A stretch of 48,969 nucleotides of DNA from contig NZ_BCVF01000032.1 of NCBI RefSeq assembly GCF_001591605.1, positions 1 to 48,969 on the forward strand, written 5' to 3'. Of the stretch, positions 39,212 to 48,969 are shown piece after piece. Below the pieces are notes generated by a model. That model made no database searches and was not told the DNA's origin. It saw only the letters and a program-made list of their open reading frames with translations. Both the position numbers and the translations under genes were made by a program. The stretch is from Bacillus badius NBRC 15713. GTDB taxonomy: Bacteria > Bacillota > Bacilli > Bacillales > Domibacillaceae. The number at the start of each line of letters is the position of its first letter. Position 1 is the stretch's first letter.

Positions 39212-41209
39212 ATGAGCCGGATTTTTCGTTATACCATATTTTATTTGTTAGTTTTCCTTGTCATTATTGGGGTTGTCAGCTACTTCAACAGCAATAATGA
39301 GCCTAATAAGAATATAACGTACAATGAATTTGTTTCCTATCTAGAAAAAGATCAGGTAAACTCATTTTCCATGCAGCCGGAAAGAGGCGTGTATGAAGTC
39401 CGCGGCCAGCTGAAAGGTGCGCGTGAAGGCGAGTTTTTCCTTACTTATGTAATGAACAGTGAGAACATGCTGAATCGCATTGACGAGGCAGCGAAAGATT
39501 CAAAAGTAGAAATTCTGCCTGCTAAAGAGACAAGCGGATGGGTGTCTTTCTTCACTACCATCATCCCTTTCTTAATTATTTTCCTTTTATTCTTCTTCTT
39601 GTTGAATCAAGCGCAAGGCGGCGGCAGCCGAGTCATGAACTTTGGAAAAAGCAAAGCCCGCTTGTACAATGATGAAAAGAAAAAAGTCCGCTTTAAAGAT
39701 GTAGCGGGAGCAGATGAGGAAAAGCAAGAGTTAGTGGAAGTGGTTGAGTTTTTAAAAGATCCGCGCAAGTTCTCTGAACTGGGCGCACGCATTCCAAAAG
39801 GGGTTCTATTAGTCGGACCTCCAGGTACTGGTAAAACATTGCTTGCACGTGCAGCAGCGGGAGAAGCGGGTGTTCCGTTCTTCACAATCAGCGGTTCGGA
39901 CTTTGTCGAAATGTTCGTCGGGGTCGGTGCTTCCCGGGTGCGCGACCTGTTTGAAAACGCGAAAAAGAATGCGCCGTGTATGATTTTTATTGATGAAATT
40001 GATGCGGTCGGACGTCAGCGCGGCGCTGGTCTTGGCGGCGGGCATGACGAACGCGAGCAAACATTGAATCAGCTGTTAGTTGAAATGGACGGCTTTAGCG
40101 CGAATGAAGGAATTATCATTATTGCCGCTACCAACCGTCCGGATATTCTAGACCCTGCCTTATTGCGTCCAGGCCGTTTTGACCGTCAAATTACGGTAGA
40201 TCGTCCAGATGTCAATGGCCGTGAAGCGGTGCTCCGCGTCCATGCGCGCAATAAGCCTCTCGATGATTCAATCGACTTAAAAGCGATCGCAATGCGCACT
40301 CCGGGCTTTTCCGGTGCGGATCTAGAGAACTTGTTGAATGAAGCGGCACTTGTGGCTGCTCGCCGCAACAAGAAAAAAATTGACATGCGTGATGTTGATG
40401 AAGCAACTGACCGGGTAATTGCCGGTCCTGCGAAGAAAAGCCGTGTAGTTTCTCAGAAGGAAAGAAAAATTGTCGCTTTCCACGAAGCAGGACACACGGT
40501 CATCGGTCTTGTGCTTGATGAGGCAGAGATGGTTCATAAAGTAACGATTGTTCCGCGCGGCCAAGCTGGCGGTTATGCGGTTATGCTGCCGAAAGAGGAC
40601 CGTTACTTGATGACAAAGCCGGAGCTTCTTGATAAGATCACAGGTTTGCTGGGCGGCCGTGTAGCTGAAGACATTATCTTTGGTGAAGTGTCAACTGGCG
40701 CACACAATGACTTCCAGCGTGCAACGGGTATTGCCCGCCGAATGGTGACTGAATTCGGGATGAGTGATAAGCTTGGTCCGCTTCAATTTGGTCAAACTTC
40801 CGGCGGCCAGGTATTCCTTGGACGAGACTTTAATAACGAACAAAATTATTCAGATGCGATTGCCTATGAAATCGATCTTGAAATTCAGCGCATTATGAAA
40901 GAATGCTATGAGCGCGCGAAGAATATCTTGACTGAGAATCGCGATAAGCTTGAGTTGATCGCCAATACTCTAATTGATATCGAAACGCTCGATGCTGCTC
41001 AAATTAAACACCTCGTTGACCATGGTACGCTGCCAGAGCGCAAGTACAATGCAGAGGACAAAGAAGGAAAGCTGGAGCTTTCTAAAGATGAACAGGTAGT
41101 TGTTAATGTCCAGAAGAAGGAAGAAGTGTCTGAAACGACTGAGTCAACAACTGATCTTGAAAAGAAAGAACAGCAGCCAAACGATCGGGAAGATGACCCG
41201 AAAGCTTAA
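39212..41209 (+). CDS. ftsH: ATP-dependent zinc metalloprotease FtsH
   Basis: Membrane AAA protease that degrades membrane and regulatory proteins, including Spo0E-type targets in sporulation. In the 665-residue protein two membrane spans (about 6-24 and 112-131) flank an external domain. The AAA module has Walker A GPPGTGKT (202-209), Walker B IFIDEID and the SRH near GRFDRQ; zinc ligands are HEAGH (424-428) and a distal Asp. A charged tail rich in Glu ends the protein. ATG after GGAGGAGG. Confidence 0.97.
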   Translation: MSRIFRYTIFYLLVFLVIIGVVSYFNSNNEPNKNITYNEFVSYLEKDQVNSFSMQPERGVYEVRGQLKGAREGEFFLTYVMNSENMLNRIDEAAKDSKVEILPAKETSGWVSFFTTIIPFLIIFLLFFFLLNQAQGGGSRVMNFGKSKARLYNDEKKKVRFKDVAGADEEKQELVEVVEFLKDPRKFSELGARIPKGVLLVGPPGTGKTLLARAAAGEAGVPFFTISGSDFVEMFVGVGASRVRDLFENAKKNAPCMIFIDEIDAVGRQRGAGLGGGHDEREQTLNQLLVEMDGFSANEGIIIIAATNRPDILDPALLRPGRFDRQITVDRPDVNGREAVLRVHARNKPLDDSIDLKAIAMRTPGFSGADLENLLNEAALVAARRNKKKIDMRDVDEATDRVIAGPAKKSRVVSQKERKIVAFHEAGHTVIGLVLDEAEMVHKVTIVPRGQAGGYAVMLPKEDRYLMTKPELLDKITGLLGGRVAEDIIFGEVSTGAHNDFQRATGIARRMVTEFGMSDKLGPLQFGQTSGGQVFLGRDFNNEQNYSDAIAYEIDLEIQRIMKECYERAKNILTENRDKLELIANTLIDIETLDAAQIKHLVDHGTLPERKYNAEDKEGKLELSKDEQVVVNVQKKEEVSETTESTTDLEKKEQQPNDREDDPKA

Positions 41210-41212
41210 CGG

Positions 41213-41242
41213 AAAACGCCGATGAAAATCGGCGTTTTTTTC
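41213..41242 (+). terminator. ftsH terminator
   Basis: AAAACGCCGAT (41213-41223) pairs with ATCGGCGTTTT (41228-41238) around GAAA, followed by further T. Confidence 0.93.
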
Positions 41243-41413
41243 ATGAGATGCACGCTTGGAGACTGCTCACTGCTGTTGGGAGGAACAACCTGCTTTCATA
41301 AGACCGGCCGGATCAAGAGAAGCTAAAACAGCCGCCGGTTATTCGCCGTCTTTTATTTAGGTGAAAATCCTTTCTTTTGGAAGTCGTGACATAATGATGT
41401 TACCGCTTTTATG

Positions 41414-41422
41414 TGATATGAT
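41414..41422 (+). promoter_or_regulatory. Extended -10 promoter of coaX
   Basis: TGA followed by TATGAT (41417-41422). No convincing -35. The 254 bases between ftsH and coaX otherwise hold only the ftsH terminator; I see no gene there. Confidence 0.45.
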
Positions 41423-41463
41423 GAATGGCAGCAATAAAAGTTTAAATGAGTGTGGTGAGAGTC

Positions 41464-42228
41464 TTGATATTTGTGTTGGATGTAGGGAATACAAATACTG
41501 TATTGGGCGTTTATGAAGAGGATGAATTGAAATTCCACTGGCGAATTGAAACGAGCCGCAACAAGACAGAAGACGAATACGGAATGATCGTGAAAAATCT
41601 TTTTCAGCACGTAGGGATTACGTTTGATCAGATCGAGGGAATTATCATTTCTTCTGTTGTTCCTCCCATTATGTTTTCGCTGGAACAGATGTGTCAAAAG
41701 TACTTTCATATAAAGCCAATGATTGTTGGTCCCGGGATGAAAACCGGTTTAAATATTAAATACGAGAACCCGCGTGAAGTGGGAGCTGACCGGATCGTTA
41801 ATGCAGTCGCGGCTATTCATGAATACGGAAGCCCTTTGATAATCGTAGACTTTGGAACAGCTACTACGTATTGCTATATCGATGAAGACGGCCATTACAT
41901 GGGCGGGGCGATTGCGCCGGGCATTAATATTTCTACGGAAGCTCTTTATTCCAGAGCCGCTAAGCTGCCCCGCATAGAAATTATCCGGCCGGATCATGTG
42001 GTCGGGAAAAACACAGTGGCCGCTATGCAGGCCGGAATACTCTACGGATATGTTGGCCAAGTAGACGGCATTGTCAATCGAATGAAGGAACAAAGCAAAA
42101 AGACGCCGACTGTAGTTGCAACCGGCGGTCTCGCTCCTCTAATTGGAGAAGAAGCTCAATCGATTGATATCATTGACCCGCTGTTAACCCTTAAAGGCCT
42201 ATGCCTGATTTACAAACGCAACCTTTAG
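41464..42228 (+). CDS. coaX: Type III pantothenate kinase
   Basis: First step of coenzyme A synthesis. The 254-residue ASKHA-fold enzyme shows [10 protein letters not shown] near residue 6 (phosphate 1), [11 protein letters not shown] near 100, [15 protein letters not shown] near 120 and ATGGLAPLI near 222. The TTG at 41464 is chosen because it reproduces the family N-terminus and is preceded by GGTGAGAG; an ATG at 41446 has no ribosome site. Confidence 0.93.
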   Translation: MIFVLDVGNTNTVLGVYEEDELKFHWRIETSRNKTEDEYGMIVKNLFQHVGITFDQIEGIIISSVVPPIMFSLEQMCQKYFHIKPMIVGPGMKTGLNIKYENPREVGADRIVNAVAAIHEYGSPLIIVDFGTATTYCYIDEDGHYMGGAIAPGINISTEALYSRAAKLPRIEIIRPDHVVGKNTVAAMQAGILYGYVGQVDGIVNRMKEQSKKTPTVVATGGLAPLIGEEAQSIDIIDPLLTLKGLCLIYKRNL

Positions 42229-42247
42229 GAAGAAAGGAGTTTTCCTT

Positions 42248-43129
42248 ATGAAGGATTATTTAGTAAAAGCTCTTGCTTTTGACGGGCAAGTTCGTGCCTA
42301 TGCAGTGAATACAACAGAAACCATCAATGAAGCACAAAAAAAGCATTATACCTGGCCGACAGCTTCTGCCGCCATGGGACGGGCTATGACAGCTGGCGTA
42401 ATGATGGGAGCCATGCTGAAAGGTGAAGAGAAAATTACCATTAAAATCGAGGGCGGCGGTCCGATCGGAGCAATTCTTGTTGATGCGAACTCCAAGGGAA
42501 AAGTCCGAGGCTATGTGACGAACCCGCAAACTCATTTTGACTTAAATGAGCATGGCAAGCTTGACGTCCGGCGTGCTGTCGGTACCGAAGGCATGATTAC
42601 AGTCGTAAAGGATGTTGGGCTTCGCGACCATTTTAGCGGTCAGACACCGATTGTTTCCGGTGAGCTTGGGGAAGACTTTACGTATTATTTTGTTGCTTCT
42701 GAGCAAGTGCCTTCCTCCGTTGGTGTTGGCGTACTCGTCAATCCGGATAACTCTATTCTAGCTGCAGGCGGATTTATCATTCAGATTATGCCTGGAGCCG
42801 AGGAAGAAGTCATCTCTGTGATTGAGCAAAAAATCACGGCTATGGCTCCAATTTCCAAGCTGATTGAAAAAGGAATGTCTCCTGAGGAAATTCTCTATTA
42901 TATTTTGGGGAAAGAAAACGTCAAGGTTCTTGAGGAAATGCCTGTTCAATTCGAATGCACTTGCTCAAAAGAGCGGTTCGGGAATGCAATAGTCAGTCTT
43001 GGAAAACAGGAAATCGAGGAAATGATTGAGGAGGATGGACAGGCGGAAACCCAATGCCATTTCTGCAATGAAAAATACATCTTCACAAAAATTGAACTCG
43101 AGCAATTGAAAGCAGCAGCTACTAGCTAA
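42248..43129 (+). CDS. hslO: Redox-regulated chaperone Hsp33
   Basis: Holdase chaperone activated by oxidative unfolding; zinc released from four cysteines switches it on. In the 293-residue protein these are FECTCS (near residues 236-240) and CHFC (near 270-273). The core [22 protein letters not shown] is conserved. ATG after GAAAGGAG. Its own terminator follows. Confidence 0.96.
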   Translation: MKDYLVKALAFDGQVRAYAVNTTETINEAQKKHYTWPTASAAMGRAMTAGVMMGAMLKGEEKITIKIEGGGPIGAILVDANSKGKVRGYVTNPQTHFDLNEHGKLDVRRAVGTEGMITVVKDVGLRDHFSGQTPIVSGELGEDFTYYFVASEQVPSSVGVGVLVNPDNSILAAGGFIIQIMPGAEEEVISVIEQKITAMAPISKLIEKGMSPEEILYYILGKENVKVLEEMPVQFECTCSKERFGNAIVSLGKQEIEEMIEEDGQAETQCHFCNEKYIFTKIELEQLKAAATS

Positions 43130-43140
43130 TTGAATGAATG

Positions 43141-43176
43141 AAAAACCTGCTGACAAAAATGTTTTGCAGGTTTTTT
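43141..43176 (+). terminator. hslO terminator
   Basis: AAAAACCTGC (43141-43150) pairs with GCAGGTTTTT (43166-43175) around a loop, followed by T. Confidence 0.9.
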
Positions 43177-43209
43177 AATAAGTAGCTCGTATAGAAATGA
43201 GTAAAAAGA

Positions 43210-43238
43210 TTGACTTTTGTTGAAAAGATTGTTAAATT
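43210..43238 (+). promoter_or_regulatory. cysK promoter (sigma-A)
   Basis: TTGACT (43210-43215) and TAAATT (43233-43238) with a 17-base spacer. Confidence 0.7.
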
Positions 43239-43254
43239 CTATATAACCAATAAA

Positions 43255-43267
43255 AATACTCGGTATT
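43255..43267. promoter_or_regulatory. Palindrome in the cysK leader, candidate CymR operator
   Basis: AATAC-TCG-GTATT lies about 17 bases after the -10. cysK is controlled by CymR in B. subtilis, and CysK itself is CymR's partner; the palindrome sits where a repressor would block transcription. A match to the CymR consensus was not tested. Confidence 0.4.
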
Positions 43268-43279
43268 GAGGTGGATAAA

Positions 43280-44206
43280 ATGGTACGTGTAGCAAATTCG
43301 GTAGCTGAGTTAGTCGGCCACACTCCTATTGTAAAATTGAATAACGTAACAAATGAAAACAGCGCAGACGTATACTTAAAGCTGGAATATATGAATCCGG
43401 GAAGCAGTGTGAAAGATCGGATTGCCCTCGCTATGATCACGGCAGCAGAAGAAAGCGGCAATTTGAAAGAGGGCGGCACAATCATTGAGCCGACCAGCGG
43501 AAACACAGGAATCGGCTTGGCGATGATTGCAGCAGCGAAAGGCTATCGTGCAATTCTTGTTATGCCGGATACGATGAGCATGGAGCGCCGCAACCTGCTT
43601 CGTGCTTACGGTGCGGAGCTTGTGCTCACACCTGGAGCGGAGGGAATGAACGGCGCGATTCGCAAGGCGAAAGAACTGGCTGAGGAGAAAGGATATTTTA
43701 TGCCGCAGCAGTTTGAAAATGAAGCAAATCCAGAAATCCATCGGCAAACAACAGGGAAAGAAATTGCTGAGCAAATGGATGAACTCGATGCTTTTATTGC
43801 CGGTATCGGAACAGGCGGAACCATTACAGGGGCTGGCCAGGTGCTGAAGGAAAAGTTTCCGGGTGTCAAAATTTATGCGGTGGAACCTGCGGATTCGCCA
43901 GTTCTCTCTGGAGGAAAACCAGGCCCGCATAAAATTCAAGGAATCGGTGCCGGCTTTGTGCCAAAGGTGCTGGATACGAAAGTGTACGATGAAATTATCA
44001 CCATTGCGAATGAGGAAGCTTTTGAAACAGCGCGAAAAGTTGCCCGCGAAGAAGGGATTTTGGGTGGTATTTCCTCTGGCGCCGCTGTAGCCGCTGCATT
44101 AAAGGTAGCTGAAAAGCTTGGAAAAGGAAAAAAAGTCCTTGCGATTATTCCGAGTAACGGCGAACGCTACTTAAGCACGCCGCTGTATGATTTTGAAGAA
44201 AATTGA
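43280..44206 (+). CDS. cysK: Cysteine synthase A (O-acetylserine sulfhydrylase)
   Basis: Makes cysteine from O-acetylserine and sulfide with PLP. The 308-residue protein has the PLP lysine in [10 protein letters not shown] (near residue 45), the substrate loop [11 protein letters not shown] and the phosphate loop [10 protein letters not shown]. Identical in length to B. subtilis CysK, with which it is near-identical in these blocks. The ATG at 43280 follows GAGGTGG. In B. subtilis pabB, pabA and pabC follow; here a terminator and folP come next. Confidence 0.97.
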   Translation: MVRVANSVAELVGHTPIVKLNNVTNENSADVYLKLEYMNPGSSVKDRIALAMITAAEESGNLKEGGTIIEPTSGNTGIGLAMIAAAKGYRAILVMPDTMSMERRNLLRAYGAELVLTPGAEGMNGAIRKAKELAEEKGYFMPQQFENEANPEIHRQTTGKEIAEQMDELDAFIAGIGTGGTITGAGQVLKEKFPGVKIYAVEPADSPVLSGGKPGPHKIQGIGAGFVPKVLDTKVYDEIITIANEEAFETARKVAREEGILGGISSGAAVAAALKVAEKLGKGKKVLAIIPSNGERYLSTPLYDFEEN

Positions 44207-44215
44207 ACGGATGAA

Positions 44216-44248
44216 AAAACAGGCTGAGAAATCAGCCTGTTTTTATTT
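44216..44248 (+). terminator. cysK terminator
   Basis: AAAACAGGCTGA (44216-44227) pairs with TCAGCCTGTTTT (44232-44243) around a short loop, followed by a T-rich stretch. Confidence 0.93.
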
Positions 44249-44263
44249 TTCGTCGTTTAGACA

Positions 44264-44272
44264 TGTTAAAAT
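44264..44272 (+). promoter_or_regulatory. Extended -10 promoter of the folP operon
   Basis: TGT precedes TAAAAT (44267-44272). No good -35 is visible. folP starts 34 bases downstream. Confidence 0.45.
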
Positions 44273-44305
44273 AAAAACAGACTGAAAGATGGAAGGGGCA
44301 GAAAG

Positions 44306-45121
44306 ATGAAAGTTGCAGCAGGGCCGCATGAGTTGGACTTCTCGAAGAAAACTTACATTATGGGGATTTTAAATACAACGCCCGATTCATTTTCGGATGG
44401 CGGGCGCTTTAACGAGAGGGAAACAGCTGTTCGCCATGCGGAGAAAATGGTACAAGAAGGAGCGGATCTCATTGATATTGGCGGTGAATCCACGCGTCCG
44501 GGCTACACGCCTGTTTCAGCAGACGAAGAGCTGAAGCGAGTTTTGCCTGTTATTCAGGCAGTAGCCGCTCATGTGAATGTACCAATTTCCATTGATACCT
44601 ATAAGGCGGAAACAGCACGGCAATCGATTGAAGCCGGCGCTCATATCATCAATGACATTTGGGGAGCGAAGAAGGACCCCGAAATTGCGGCGGTAGCTGC
44701 TGAGAAACAAGTGCCGATTATTCTGATGCATAACAGGGACAATATGAATTATCACGCTTTTATCCGGGAGGTGCTTCTTGATTTGTATGAAAGCATCAAT
44801 ATTGCCATTAAAGCCGGTGTGCCCGAGAACCAAATTATTCTCGATCCTGGCATTGGCTTTGCCAAGGACATGAATCAGCATATGCTCATGCTGCAGCACT
44901 TGGATCAAGTGGCCGCTCTTGGATTCCCTGTGTTGCTCGGTGCTTCGCGCAAAAGAATTGTTGGGCATATTTTGGATCTGCCTGTAGAGGAGAGAATGGA
45001 AGGAACGGGTGCGATTTGCTGTTTTGGCATTGAGAAGGGCTGTCATATTTTGCGGGTGCATGATGTGAAGCCGATCAGCCGAATGGCGAAAATGACGGAT
45101 GCATTAGTCGGAAAGGGATGA
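44306..45121 (+). CDS. folP: Dihydropteroate synthase
   Basis: Joins p-aminobenzoate to dihydropterin pyrophosphate; the sulfonamide target. In the 271-residue TIM barrel the signatures are MGILNTTPDSFSDGGRF (20-36), IGGESTRPG near 59, IILDPGIGFAKD near 176, and LLGASRKR near 210. The gene opens a five-gene run folP-folB-folK-yazB-dusB with short or overlapping junctions. Also called sul. Confidence 0.97.
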   Translation: MKVAAGPHELDFSKKTYIMGILNTTPDSFSDGGRFNERETAVRHAEKMVQEGADLIDIGGESTRPGYTPVSADEELKRVLPVIQAVAAHVNVPISIDTYKAETARQSIEAGAHIINDIWGAKKDPEIAAVAAEKQVPIILMHNRDNMNYHAFIREVLLDLYESINIAIKAGVPENQIILDPGIGFAKDMNQHMLMLQHLDQVAALGFPVLLGASRKRIVGHILDLPVEERMEGTGAICCFGIEKGCHILRVHDVKPISRMAKMTDALVGKG

Positions 45122-45125
45122 AATG

Positions 45126-45497
45126 ATGGATAAGATATATGTAACCGGCATGGAGTTCTATGGATATCATGGCGTATTTCCTGAAGAAAATAAACTTGGC
45201 CAGCGTTTTCGGGTGGATGCAACGCTGGAAGTCTCCCTGCAAAAAGCCGGGCAGTCAGATGACTTGAATGATTCTGTTAACTATGGAGAAATTTATCAGG
45301 TGTGCAAAGAGATTGTGGAAAACCGGACATTTAAGCTGGTGGAGGCCATTGCTGAGCACATTGCTGCAGCGCTGTTAGATGCCTTTCCTAAGGCAGCTGC
45401 CTGTACAATCAAAGTAATCAAGCCAGACCCGCCCATTCCTGGACATTATGACCATGTAGCTGTAGAAGTTATGAGGAGAAGAGCGGAACATGAATAA
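45126..45497 (+). CDS. folB: Dihydroneopterin aldolase
   Basis: Cleaves dihydroneopterin to hydroxymethyl-dihydropterin and glycolaldehyde. In the 123-residue tunnelling-fold protein, FYGYHGVFPEE (11-21), LNDSVNYGEIY and the IKVIKPDPPIPGHYD tail carry the conserved active-site residues. Two adjacent ATG codons at 45123 and 45126; the second is better spaced from AAAGGGA. Overlaps folK by 8 bases. Confidence 0.95.
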   Translation: MDKIYVTGMEFYGYHGVFPEENKLGQRFRVDATLEVSLQKAGQSDDLNDSVNYGEIYQVCKEIVENRTFKLVEAIAEHIAAALLDAFPKAAACTIKVIKPDPPIPGHYDHVAVEVMRRRAEHE

Positions 45498-46017
45498 TCA
45501 AGCTTTTTTATCCTTGGGAACAAACATGGGGGACAGGCTGGCTAACCTGCAGGAGGCCCTTCGCTTGCTCCGCTCGCATGATGCGGTCACCGTGGCCAAG
45601 CTCTCCTCTATTTATGAAACAGAGCCTGTAGGCTATACAGAACAGCCGGCTTTTCTCAATATGGCTGTTCAAGTGAGCACTTCTTTATCAGCGCAGGAGC
45701 TGCTGGATCTATGCTTGTCGATTGAACAGGAAATTGGAAGAGTTAGGGAGTTCAGGTGGGGCCCGCGAATAATAGACCTTGACATTTTATTGTATAATCA
45801 AGACAATATTGAATCAGAGAAGCTTATCATTCCGCACCCAAGAATGCATGAACGCGCTTTTGTGCTCGTTCCTCTAATAGAGATTGATCCAGCCATTTGT
45901 TTTCCAGGGAGTAACAGACCGCTTGAAGAAGCACTTTCGAGTATTCAAGAAAGGAAAGGTGTTCGCCTGTGGAAACAGAACAATGGGGAAGAAGAATTCG
46001 AGCTTTCAGGAAGCTAA
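45490..46017 (+). CDS. folK: 6-hydroxymethyl-7,8-dihydropterin pyrophosphokinase
   Basis: Transfers pyrophosphate from ATP to hydroxymethyl-dihydropterin. The 175-residue protein has LGTNMGDRLANL near residue 7, YETEPVGYTEQPAFLN near residue 38, and GPRIIDLDILLY near residue 92. GAGGAGAAG ribosome site inside folB. Its last part overlaps yazB in another frame. Confidence 0.95.
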   Translation: MNNQAFLSLGTNMGDRLANLQEALRLLRSHDAVTVAKLSSIYETEPVGYTEQPAFLNMAVQVSTSLSAQELLDLCLSIEQEIGRVREFRWGPRIIDLDILLYNQDNIESEKLIIPHPRMHERAFVLVPLIEIDPAICFPGSNRPLEEALSSIQERKGVRLWKQNNGEEEFELSGS

Positions 46018-46181
46018 AGGGATTTACCCAAGAACAGCTTGCTCAGCAGCTTGGAGTGTCTTTGTCCGTGCTTGGAGAAGTGGAAAGAGGCAGTCGTCCG
46101 CTGACTGATGAGTTATTAAAGGAAATATCGCAAGCTTTGCATATATCAACTGATGAATTGTGTCCGCCGGAAAAAAAGTAG
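45969..46181 (+). CDS. yazB: XRE-family transcriptional regulator YazB
   Basis: A 70-residue Cro/C1-type helix-turn-helix protein (TQEQLAQQLGVSLSVLGEVERG is the HTH core, residues ~19-41). No effector domain. Its target is unknown, but it is conserved between folK and dusB in Bacillus. GTG start (ETEQWGRRI follows), 49 bases inside folK, after GAAAGG. Confidence 0.9.
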   Translation: METEQWGRRIRAFRKLKGFTQEQLAQQLGVSLSVLGEVERGSRPLTDELLKEISQALHISTDELCPPEKK

Positions 46182-46194
46182 AAAGGTGAGGAAT

Positions 46195-47193
46195 ATGTTA
46201 AAGATCGGAAACATCGAGATGAAAAACCCCGTTGTACTTGCACCGATGGCAGGGATTTGTAATTCTGCTTTTCGTCTGACGGTAAAAGAATTTGGTGCCG
46301 GACTCGTTTGTGCTGAAATGGTCAGCGACAAGGGGATTGTTTTCCAAAATGAAAAGACGCTGGACATGCTTTATATTGATGAAAGAGAAAAACCGCTGAG
46401 TCTGCAGATTTTTGGAGGAGAAAAAGAATCGCTCGTTCAAGCTGCAAGCTTTGTTGATAAGAATACAAATGCTGATATTATTGATATTAATATGGGCTGC
46501 CCGGTTCCTAAAATTACAAAATGTGATGCAGGAGCTAAATGGCTGCTTGACCCAAACAAAATCTATGAAATGGTGTCAGCGGTCGTAGATGCCGTTGATA
46601 AACCGGTTACAGTGAAAATGCGTATGGGATGGGATGAGGACCATATTTACGCAGTAGAGAACGCCCGTGCTGTTGAGAGAGCAGGAGGAAAAGCCGTAGC
46701 GCTTCATGGCCGGACTCGTGTACAAATGTATGAGGGAACAGCGAACTGGGATATCATTAAAGAAGTGAAGCAATCGGTCGGCATTCCGGTCATCGGGAAT
46801 GGTGATGTCCAAACGCCGCAGGATGCCAAGCGGATGCTTGAAGAAACAGGGGTAGACGGAGTGATGATTGGCCGTGCTGCTCTCGGTAATCCATGGATGA
46901 TTTACCGGACGGTGAAGTATTTAGAAACAGGCGAGCTTATGGAAGAACCTTCAGCACGCGAGAAAATAGACGTTTGCCTGCTGCACCTTGACCGTCTTAT
47001 CGCATTGAAAAATGAAAACATTGCTGTACGCGAAATGCGAAAGCATGCTGCCTGGTATCTAAAAGGCATTCGCGGCAATGCGCGTGTGCGCAAGGATATC
47101 AACTTATGTGAAACAAGAGAGCAGCTAGTGAGCCTGCTGTCTAATTTTGTTCAAGAAGCAGAAGAGAAAGAAGCAGCTATTCAAGCTGGATAA
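46195..47193 (+). CDS. dusB: tRNA-dihydrouridine synthase DusB
   Basis: FMN enzyme reducing uridines in tRNA D-loops (YacF). The 332-residue protein has LAPMAGICNSAFR near residue 15, DINMGCPVPKITKCDAGA with its catalytic Cys near residue 100, TVKMRMGWDE, LHGRTR and GRAALGNPWM. ATG at 46195 after AAAGGTGAGG; a longer in-frame start would overlap yazB. lysS follows. Confidence 0.95.
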   Translation: MLKIGNIEMKNPVVLAPMAGICNSAFRLTVKEFGAGLVCAEMVSDKGIVFQNEKTLDMLYIDEREKPLSLQIFGGEKESLVQAASFVDKNTNADIIDINMGCPVPKITKCDAGAKWLLDPNKIYEMVSAVVDAVDKPVTVKMRMGWDEDHIYAVENARAVERAGGKAVALHGRTRVQMYEGTANWDIIKEVKQSVGIPVIGNGDVQTPQDAKRMLEETGVDGVMIGRAALGNPWMIYRTVKYLETGELMEEPSAREKIDVCLLHLDRLIALKNENIAVREMRKHAAWYLKGIRGNARVRKDINLCETREQLVSLLSNFVQEAEEKEAAIQAG

Positions 47194-47196
47194 TAG

Positions 47197-48714
<1,518 letters not shown>

Positions 48715-48719
48715 TTTAC

Positions 48720-48748
48720 AAGGATCGCTTATAAGCGATCCTTTTTTT
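48720..48748 (+). terminator. lysS terminator
   Basis: GGATCGCTT pairs with AAGCGATCC (arms within 48720-48743) with a very small loop, followed by TTTTTTT. Confidence 0.93.
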
Positions 48749-48818
48749 ATCCTGGAGCTGCAGTTATCAAGCTTAAATAAAAAGTTGCCCTCTTCAACTA
48801 ACTAATTTAAAAAAGTAC

Positions 48819-48847
48819 TTGCATACAAGAAAGAGAGGTGGTATATT
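48819..48847 (+). promoter_or_regulatory. rRNA-type promoter P1
   Basis: TTGCAT (48819-48824) and TATATT (48842-48847) with a 17-base spacer. The upstream stretch is A+T-rich. Confidence 0.65.
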
Positions 48848-48903
48848 TATATTCGTTGCTAACAACGCTTGCTTGTTTGACAAAAAAACATCAAAAAAGT
48901 TGT

Positions 48904-48932
48904 TGACAACAAGAACTGAAAATGATATATTT
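48904..48932 (+). promoter_or_regulatory. rRNA-type promoter P2
   Basis: TTGACA (48904-48909) and TATATT (48927-48932) with a 17-base spacer and TGA before the -10. It lies 85 bases after P1, the tandem spacing of Bacillus rRNA operons. Confidence 0.8.
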
Positions 48933-48936
48933 AAGA

Positions 48937-48955
48937 GGTCGCCAAAAACGACCTA
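48937..48955 (+). other. Leader hairpin of the presumed rRNA operon
   Basis: AGGTCG (48937-48942) pairs with CGACCT (48950-48955), followed by AAGAAAAAATTGATC at the window end, where Bacillus rRNA leaders commonly continue with TTTGAAAACT. 16S rRNA is therefore expected just outside. Confidence 0.55.
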
Positions 48956-48969
48956 AGAAAAAATTGATC

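Noticed and set aside
43376-43939. Long open frame on the minus strand within cysK
   Set aside because: Shadow of a strongly conserved plus-strand gene; no ribosome site and no recognisable protein.

Overview
The window is a stretch of chromosome from an endospore-forming member of the Bacillaceae. It follows the order of the replication-origin-proximal region of Bacillus subtilis from csfB to lysS almost gene for gene, but protein divergence, several missing genes and many TTG/GTG starts show it is not B. subtilis itself. The genus cannot be fixed from the sequence. The window opens just after a strong terminator hairpin. It closes with tandem promoters and the first bases of what looks like an rRNA-operon leader, so it probably spans the interval between two rRNA operons.

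Layout. 1-7.7 kb: csfB (gin, anti-sigma-G), yaaO, tmk, darA, yaaR, holB, ricT, yabA, trmN6, yazA, rsmI. 7.8-8.6 kb: abrB, the only protein gene on the minus strand, with a strong promoter and Spo0A-type boxes. 8.6-13 kb: metS, tatD, rnmV, rsmA (ksgA). A near-consensus parS site sits inside the loop of the metS terminator. 13-18 kb: yabG, veg, sspF (too small for routine ORF calling), ispE, purR, ridA, spoVG. 18-26.6 kb: glmU, prs, ctc, pth (spoVC), fin, mfd, spoVT. 26.7-32.1 kb: yabM, mazG (yabN), rqcP (yabO), yabP, yabQ, divIC, yabR. 32.3-32.6 kb: tRNA-Glu and tRNA-Met on the minus strand. 32.8-37 kb: spoIIE, yabS, yabT. 37-48.7 kb: tilS, hprT, ftsH, coaX, hslO, cysK, folP, folB, folK, yazB, dusB, lysS.

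How it works together. Housekeeping genes for nucleotide supply (tmk, purR, prs, hprT), replication control (holB, yabA), RNA modification (trmN6, rsmI, rsmA, tilS, dusB), cell-wall precursor supply (glmU), cofactors (coaX, folP-folB-folK), translation (metS, lysS, pth, ctc, rqcP) and repair (mfd) are interleaved with sporulation genes. The latter span the programme: Spo0A-linked entry (abrB, spoIIE, spoVG), forespore control (csfB, fin, sspF, spoVT) and mother-cell functions (yabG, yabP, yabQ). Readable promoters agree: sigma-F type before csfB, sigma-H type before spoVG, sigma-E type before yabP, a sigma-K type -10 before yabG, a sigma-B type before ctc, and a sigma-A promoter with a 21-bp spacer before spoIIE.

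I see no defence island, prophage, transposase, CRISPR array or obvious horizontally acquired cluster. The most interesting items are the parS site nested in a terminator, the domain order of YabS (it reads as a circularly permuted von Willebrand A fold), the altered kinase motifs of YabT, missing genes relative to B. subtilis (xpaC-yaaN, yabE, pabB-pabA-pabC), a GC-rich dispersed-type repeat upstream of spoVG, and several structured intergenic elements. Gene identifications rest on remembered B. subtilis homologues and visible motifs; no database search was run.
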